Below, in pieces: positions 63,114 to 64,000 of a stretch of 64,000 nucleotides of DNA. Position 1 is the stretch's first letter; each line of letters opens with the position of its first letter. Origin of the DNA: Eopsaltria australis (Eukaryota > Chordata > Aves > Passeriformes > Petroicidae); assembly GCA_034509425.1 (NCBI GenBank), contig JAVTVJ010000372.1, forward strand, positions 1,054,001-1,118,000, read 5' to 3'. The notes beneath the pieces are model-generated. The model saw nothing but the letters and a program-made list of their open reading frames with translations, did no database searches and was not told where the DNA came from. A program made the position numbers and the translations under genes.

Positions 63114-64000
63114 GTAAAATCTCCTATAAGCCAACTTTGTTTACATCTGTCTTCTTTTCTGTTCTTTTCCTGTTCAGACAGATCTAGTATGAAAGAACAA
63201 GACCTCAGATTCAAACCAGCCAAAGCAGTACACATTTTACACACAATCATTTCAGATTTAATGAATCTTGAAGTATCTAGAATGTCAGGCATGTGCTGTG
63301 TCATGGTAGTGGGTATAGGGTGTAGGTTCAGGACACCTTTTTGCTCTGTGCTGTATGGGCCCCAAAGCACTGCGTTCTTTGTGTTTTGGAGGGAATTTAA
63401 AGGAAATGAAAAGCTGGCAGAAAGCTAACCAAATTAAATTAAAATTTATATATTTGATGTTGAATAGTAAAGAGCTTAAAACCTGGTAAAGGGAACACAT
63501 CAGACTGCTAATAGGGTAAAAGTAGTTTGAGTAACCTTGTAGCATTTGGACAGGCCATGAAGGACAGAAATGTAGAAGGGCTGGGTGTGCTGTGTTCCCA
63601 TGCAGCCTTTCAGAAGTAATCCGAGAAATGGAGATACTGGCATGTTTAAACTAAACATCGCTCAGCTATTAAACTAAAGTTGAAAAGCCTGCAGAGCAAA
63701 CATGTGAGAGTAAACCTGTGAAAACAGAAGTGCTGGAAATCTGTTTAATGTCCAGCTTGTAAGGGCTGGAAGAGTAAAGGCCTCGGTAGATAATTTAATG
63801 AAAAGTAAATGCAGAACCTAAAACTTCATTGACAAGGTCCTTGATGAAGGAGATCAGTTCTCTTTAACTCAGTGGGGATTTTTTACTTACCTGTACCTTT
63901 CTTTAGTAATTTTGGCTCTGTTTTGAAGCTAAATGATCTCTTTCAGCATGGGATGCTAACTTGCATCAAGGGGGTTGGAGAGTTCATTGTTAATTATGAT
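63114..64000 (+). other. WDR35: WDR35 intron 18, partial
   Basis: No sequence matching the next part of WDR35 (expected to begin with RLLAEAAL-like residues) is present, so the window ends inside this intron. Confidence 0.85.

Overview
This is vertebrate nuclear DNA, most likely from a bird. The evidence is long AT-rich introns, three CpG islands at promoters, multi-exon genes with GT-AG splice sites, and two reverse-oriented CR1-type LINE fragments. All gene models were assembled by reading splice sites and protein similarity by eye. No search or alignment program was run. The species cannot be fixed from this sequence.

Three protein genes lie head to tail on the + strand, in the order LAPTM4A, MATN3, WDR35. 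Their human counterparts are neighbours in the same order and orientation on chromosome 2p24. LAPTM4A (3244-15807, 7 coding exons, 229 codons) is complete and encodes a four-pass endosome/lysosome membrane protein. MATN3 (18510-30868, 7 coding exons, 408 codons) is complete and encodes matrilin-3, a secreted cartilage matrix protein. WDR35/IFT121 (from 33807, cut by the right edge) shows 18 constitutive exons plus one 33-nt optional exon. They cover about 687 codons of an IFT-A ciliary protein, essentially its WD40 part.

Layout: 1-2250 is gene-free flank with one SOX-motif-rich stretch; 2285-2750 is a CR1 relic; 2830-3800 is the LAPTM4A CpG island, with a four-copy ~52-bp minisatellite at the start of intron 1. 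16500-18250 is a short intergenic gap. 18250-18720 is the MATN3 CpG island and first exon. 20230-24119 holds the VWA exon and three intact EGF exons. 24120-28909 is an intron with two decayed EGF exons. 28910-30868 holds the two coiled-coil exons, separated by a U12-type AT-AC intron. 30869-33060 is 3'UTR and intergenic DNA. 33062-33360 is an endogenous retrovirus pol relic in antisense. 33590-34170 is the WDR35 CpG island with an RFX X-box-like site. The rest is WDR35.

The three genes are independent in function (lysosomal trafficking, cartilage matrix, cilium assembly) and share only conserved synteny. No new biological system was found. The most informative observations are the loss of EGF modules from MATN3 with the broken exons still in place, the AT-AC intron, the 11-codon optional exon of WDR35, and the X-box-like site in its promoter.
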